A DNA stretch of 64,000 bases from Caulobacteraceae bacterium (GTDB taxonomy: Bacteria > Pseudomonadota > Alphaproteobacteria > Caulobacterales > Caulobacteraceae): NCBI GenBank assembly GCA_947475415.1, contig CANJLH010000003.1:186001-250000 (forward strand), read 5' to 3'. This document shows, piece after piece, positions 61,518 through 64,000 of the stretch. Every line of letters begins with the position of its first letter. Position 1 is the first letter of the stretch. Made by a program: the position numbers and the translations under genes. The notes under the pieces were generated by a model. The model ran no database searches, was not told the origin of the DNA, and saw only the letters and a program-made list of their open reading frames with translations.

Positions 61518-62957
61518 ATGTCAGACACCTCATCGCCTACGCCCAAGACCACCGCCTCCCCGCCCACCGCCGAAGCCGGCGGGCAGGCGATGTGGGGCGG
61601 CCGCTTCGCCGCCAAGCCGGCGGACTTGATGCAGGCGATCAACGTCTCCATCGGCTTCGATCGCCGCCTGGCGCCACAGGACCTCGCCGGGTCCAGGGCG
61701 CACGCGCGGATGTTGCGCAACACCGCGGTGATTACAAGCGAGGACGAGGCCGCGATCCAGGCCGGTCTGGACAAGGTCGAAGCCGAGATCGCCGCCGGGA
61801 CCTTTCCGTTCCGGGAAGAGTTCGAGGATATCCACATGAATGTGGAGGCGCGGCTGCGCGAGTTGATCGGACCCGCGGCCGGCCGGCTGCACACCGCACG
61901 GTCTCGAAATGACCAGGTGGCCCTCGACTTCCGGCTATGGGTGCGCGACGCCTGCGACCGCACCATCGAGCAACTTAGCGGCCTGATGTCCGCCCTTGTC
62001 GAGAAGGCCGAGCCCAACGCCGATTCGATAATGCCAGGGTTTACGCACCTGCAGCCGGCGCAACCTGTGACGTTTGGGCACCACCTGATGGCCTATGTGG
62101 AGATGTTTAGCCGCGATGCCAGCCGCTTTGCGGATGCGCGGCGGCGGATGAACGAAAGTCCCCTGGGCGCCGCGGCGCTGGCCGGATCGCCGTTTCCGAT
62201 CGACCGGCACGCCACCGCGTCGGAGCTTGGCTTCGAGGGGCCGATGCGCAATTCCCTGGATGCGGTTTCGGCGCGCGATTTTGCGCTCGAGGTCCTCGCC
62301 GCCGGGTCGATTTGCGCCATCAACCTGTCACGGCTGGCGGAGGAGATCGTCATCTGGATGACGCCGCAGTTCGGATTCATTCGCCTGACCGACGCCTTCA
62401 CCACCGGCTCGTCAATCATGCCGCAGAAGAAGAACCCCGACGCCGCCGAATTGGTGCGCGCCAAGGCCGGCCGGCTGTTGGGCGCCTTCACCCAGTTGGC
62501 CGTGGTCATGAAGGGCCTGCCGCTCACCTACTCTAAGGACATGCAAGAGGATAAGGTCCCGGTTTTCGAGGCCTTTGACGCTCTATCGCTGTCGCTGGCG
62601 GCGATGGTCGGAATGGTGGGAGACCTGCAGCCCAACCTGGATCGCATGGCCGCAGCCGCGGGCGCCGGCTTTTCCACAGCCACCGATCTGGCGGACTGGC
62701 TTGTGCGCGAGCTTGGCCTGCCCTTTCGCGAAGCTCACCACATTACAGGAGCAGCCGTGCGCAGGGCGGAAGAGCTGGGCTGCGACCTGCCCGACCTGCC
62801 GCTGGGCGAACTGCAGAAGTTGGAGGCGCGGATCACGCAAGGCGTGTTCGCGGTGCTGACGCCGGCTGCGTCGGTGGCCAGCCGCAAGAGTTTCGGCGGC
62901 GCGGCGCCTGATCAGGTCCGCGCCCAGATCAAGCGTTGGAAGGAAATCCTGCGATGA
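61518..62957 (+). CDS. argH: argininosuccinate lyase
   Basis: A 479-residue ArgH that cleaves argininosuccinate to arginine and fumarate. [20 protein letters not shown] is the usual start region, about 25 residues after the N-terminus; [12 protein letters not shown] is the fumarase/lyase signature, with the catalytic Ser in it; [12 protein letters not shown] and [14 protein letters not shown] are further family blocks. The start MSDTSS matches the extra N-terminal tail seen in Caulobacterales. The argH-lptM-lysA order is standard in alphaproteobacteria. Confidence 0.97.
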   Translation: MSDTSSPTPKTTASPPTAEAGGQAMWGGRFAAKPADLMQAINVSIGFDRRLAPQDLAGSRAHARMLRNTAVITSEDEAAIQAGLDKVEAEIAAGTFPFREEFEDIHMNVEARLRELIGPAAGRLHTARSRNDQVALDFRLWVRDACDRTIEQLSGLMSALVEKAEPNADSIMPGFTHLQPAQPVTFGHHLMAYVEMFSRDASRFADARRRMNESPLGAAALAGSPFPIDRHATASELGFEGPMRNSLDAVSARDFALEVLAAGSICAINLSRLAEEIVIWMTPQFGFIRLTDAFTTGSSIMPQKKNPDAAELVRAKAGRLLGAFTQLAVVMKGLPLTYSKDMQEDKVPVFEAFDALSLSLAAMVGMVGDLQPNLDRMAAAAGAGFSTATDLADWLVRELGLPFREAHHITGAAVRRAEELGCDLPDLPLGELQKLEARITQGVFAVLTPAASVASRKSFGGAAPDQVRAQIKRWKEILR

Positions 62958-63178
62958 ACCGACGCCTGCTACCCTTCGCCGCCATCGTAACGCTCCTCCT
63001 GGCCGGCTGCGGCAAACAGGGGCCGTTGGAGCGCCCCGGCCCCCTGTTTGGCGGCCCATCCCGCGGGATCGACCAGGCCCAGGACCTGCCCGCTCCAGTG
63101 ACGACGGTGGATCGCCGCGACCGAGAAGGCGCCGACCTTCCGACAGATCCGGACGTGACGGCGGCGCCGCAACGATGA
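62954..63178 (+). CDS. lptM: LptM-like small lipoprotein (LPS translocon maturation chaperone)
   Basis: A 74-residue lipoprotein. The signal peptide is [17 protein letters not shown], with Cys lipidated, and the tail has GKQGPLERP, a hallmark of the YifL/LptM family (CGxKGPL). LptM helps mature the LptD translocon in the outer membrane. It overlaps argH by 4 nt (ATGA at 62954-62957) and lysA likewise (ATGA at 63175-63178), which makes a coupled argH-lptM-lysA operon. The link of an LPS factor to arginine/lysine genes is conserved but unexplained. Confidence 0.9.
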   Translation: MNRRLLPFAAIVTLLLAGCGKQGPLERPGPLFGGPSRGIDQAQDLPAPVTTVDRRDREGADLPTDPDVTAAPQR

Positions 63179-64000
63179 ACCATTTCGACCTGGAGGATGG
63201 CGGACTGGCCTGTGAAAGCGTTTCGCTGGACGCCATCGCCGAGGCGGTGGGCACACCTGTCTATGTCTATTCCTCCGCCACCCTGGAGCGGCACTACCTG
63301 GTGCTTCGCGACGCCTTGGTGAACGCCGGCCTCGGCGATCCCATGATCGCCTTCGCAGTCAAGGCTTGCTCCAATGTTGCGGTCCTGAAGACCTTGTCGC
63401 GGCTGGGCTGCGGCGCCGATGTGGTGTCGGAAGGCGAAATACGACGCGCCCTCGCCGCCGGCATTCCTGGCGCGCGGATCGTCTTCTCCGGCGTTGGCAA
63501 AACCGCCGCGGAGATCGAATTCGCCCTCTCGACTGGCGTCGCTGAGATCAACGTCGAATCTGAGCCCGAGATGGACCGCATCGCCGAAGTCGCCGCACGA
63601 CTTGGCCGACGCGCCACCATCGCCATCCGCGTAAACCCGGACGTAGGCGCCGGCGGGCATGCCAAGATCTCCACCGGCAAGGCGGATTCCAAATTCGGCG
63701 TCTCGTTTTCCGAGGCTGCACGACTCTACGCCAAGGCTTCGAACTCCGCCTGGCTGGACCCCATCGGCCTCGCCTATCATATCGGTAGCCAGATCACAGA
63801 CCTGGCGCCCATGGAGGCGGCGTGCCTGAAGATGCGCGGCCTGGTTGAGTCGCTCCGCGACGAAGGCCTCAGCGTACGCCGGCTTGACCTGGGCGGTGGT
63901 CTAGGCGCGCCCTACTTCGATCAGCCCGATCCACCGGGCGTTGAGGCCTACGCCGCGATGATCGCACGGGTTATGGCGGGCCTTGAGGTTCAGTTCGCTT
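63175..64000 (+). CDS. lysA: diaminopimelate decarboxylase, N-terminal part (cut by window end)
   Basis: The first 275 residues of a PLP fold III enzyme that makes lysine from meso-diaminopimelate. PVYVYSSATL opens the family; the PLP lysine is Lys63 in FAVKACSN; GCGADVVSEGE, INVESEPE, RVNPDV and KFGV are typical blocks; YHIGSQ and LGGGLG bind the phosphate. The missing C-terminal third lies beyond the window. The start ATG overlaps the lptM stop by 4 nt. Confidence 0.97.
   Translation, partial: MNHFDLEDGGLACESVSLDAIAEAVGTPVYVYSSATLERHYLVLRDALVNAGLGDPMIAFAVKACSNVAVLKTLSRLGCGADVVSEGEIRRALAAGIPGARIVFSGVGKTAAEIEFALSTGVAEINVESEPEMDRIAEVAARLGRRATIAIRVNPDVGAGGHAKISTGKADSKFGVSFSEAARLYAKASNSAWLDPIGLAYHIGSQITDLAPMEAACLKMRGLVESLRDEGLSVRRLDLGGGLGAPYFDQPDPPGVEAYAAMIARVMAGLEVQFA

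Overview
The window is high-GC, densely packed chromosomal DNA from an alphaproteobacterium, most likely of the Caulobacterales (Phenylobacterium/Caulobacter-like). This is inferred from gene content and protein style: an argH-lptM-lysA order, an exosortase-type glycosyltransferase with wecBC, QueE with the CX14CX2C spacing, many short-chain dehydrogenases (SDRs), acyl-CoA enzymes and FATP-like ligases. I saw no rRNA, tRNA, insertion sequence, prophage or CRISPR array.

Layout. 0-1.8 kb: start of a class III CoA-transferase (cut by the window edge), an SDR and a TIGR03084-type protein. 1.8-5.4 kb: surface-polysaccharide operon wecB-wecC-glycosyltransferase (minus strand). 5.4-6.05 kb: the longest gene-free stretch, with two perfect inverted repeats, shared with the divergent stress operon prkA-yeaH-spoVR (6.05-10.9 kb). 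10.9-13.4 kb: a VOC protein, then a small accessory island with a decapitated PIN-domain toxin remnant and a candidate HNH-type polymorphic toxin with its putative immunity gene. 13.4-18.4 kb: an MBL hydrolase, two tandem DHA2 efflux pumps and a nitronate-monooxygenase-like enzyme. 18.4-23.4 kb: an Rrf2 regulator with a TauE/SafE exporter, aroC, a pirin, a response regulator and an unknown conserved-looking protein. 23.4-30.1 kb: a tannase-like secreted esterase and fatty-acid/aromatic CoA genes. 30.2-34.4 kb: a hybrid histidine kinase overlapping tail-to-tail with a secreted DUF6351 hydrolase. 34.5-36.9 kb: a rubrerythrin / Fe-S oxidoreductase / DUF3501 operon. 37.8-41.3 kb: four SDRs in a row, followed by a Gre-like factor and a small membrane transporter. 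42.2-46.4 kb: a FATP-like ligase, and thiC under a TPP riboswitch. 46.5-50.5 kb: small secreted proteins, a racemase-like protein lacking both catalytic cysteines, a zinc peptidase, a TPR protein and an EamA transporter. 50.5-56.3 kb: a cupin, the queC-queE-queD operon, a degenerate hybrid kinase, a lipoprotein and bioF-bioD. 56.5-59.8 kb: an SDR / acyl-CoA dehydrogenase / phosphotransferase catabolic operon. 59.9-64 kb: an XRE regulator, a cold-shock protein, a TlpA thioredoxin and argH-lptM-lysA (lysA cut by the window end).

Themes: lipid or hydrophobic-substrate catabolism (CoA-transferase, ligases, hydratases, dehydrogenases, SDRs), oxidative and general stress (prkA operon, rubrerythrin operon) and cofactor/modified-base synthesis (thiamine, biotin, queuosine). 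The least ordinary items are: the toxin/immunity island at 11.5-13.3 kb; queD, which has no canonical start codon (an ATT fits) and lacks the CxxxHGH cysteine; the double Cys-to-Ser racemase homologue; the kinase-dead hybrid kinase beside queC; and inverted repeats in regulatory regions. All functional calls come from reading the translated sequence and recalled family motifs; no database search was run.
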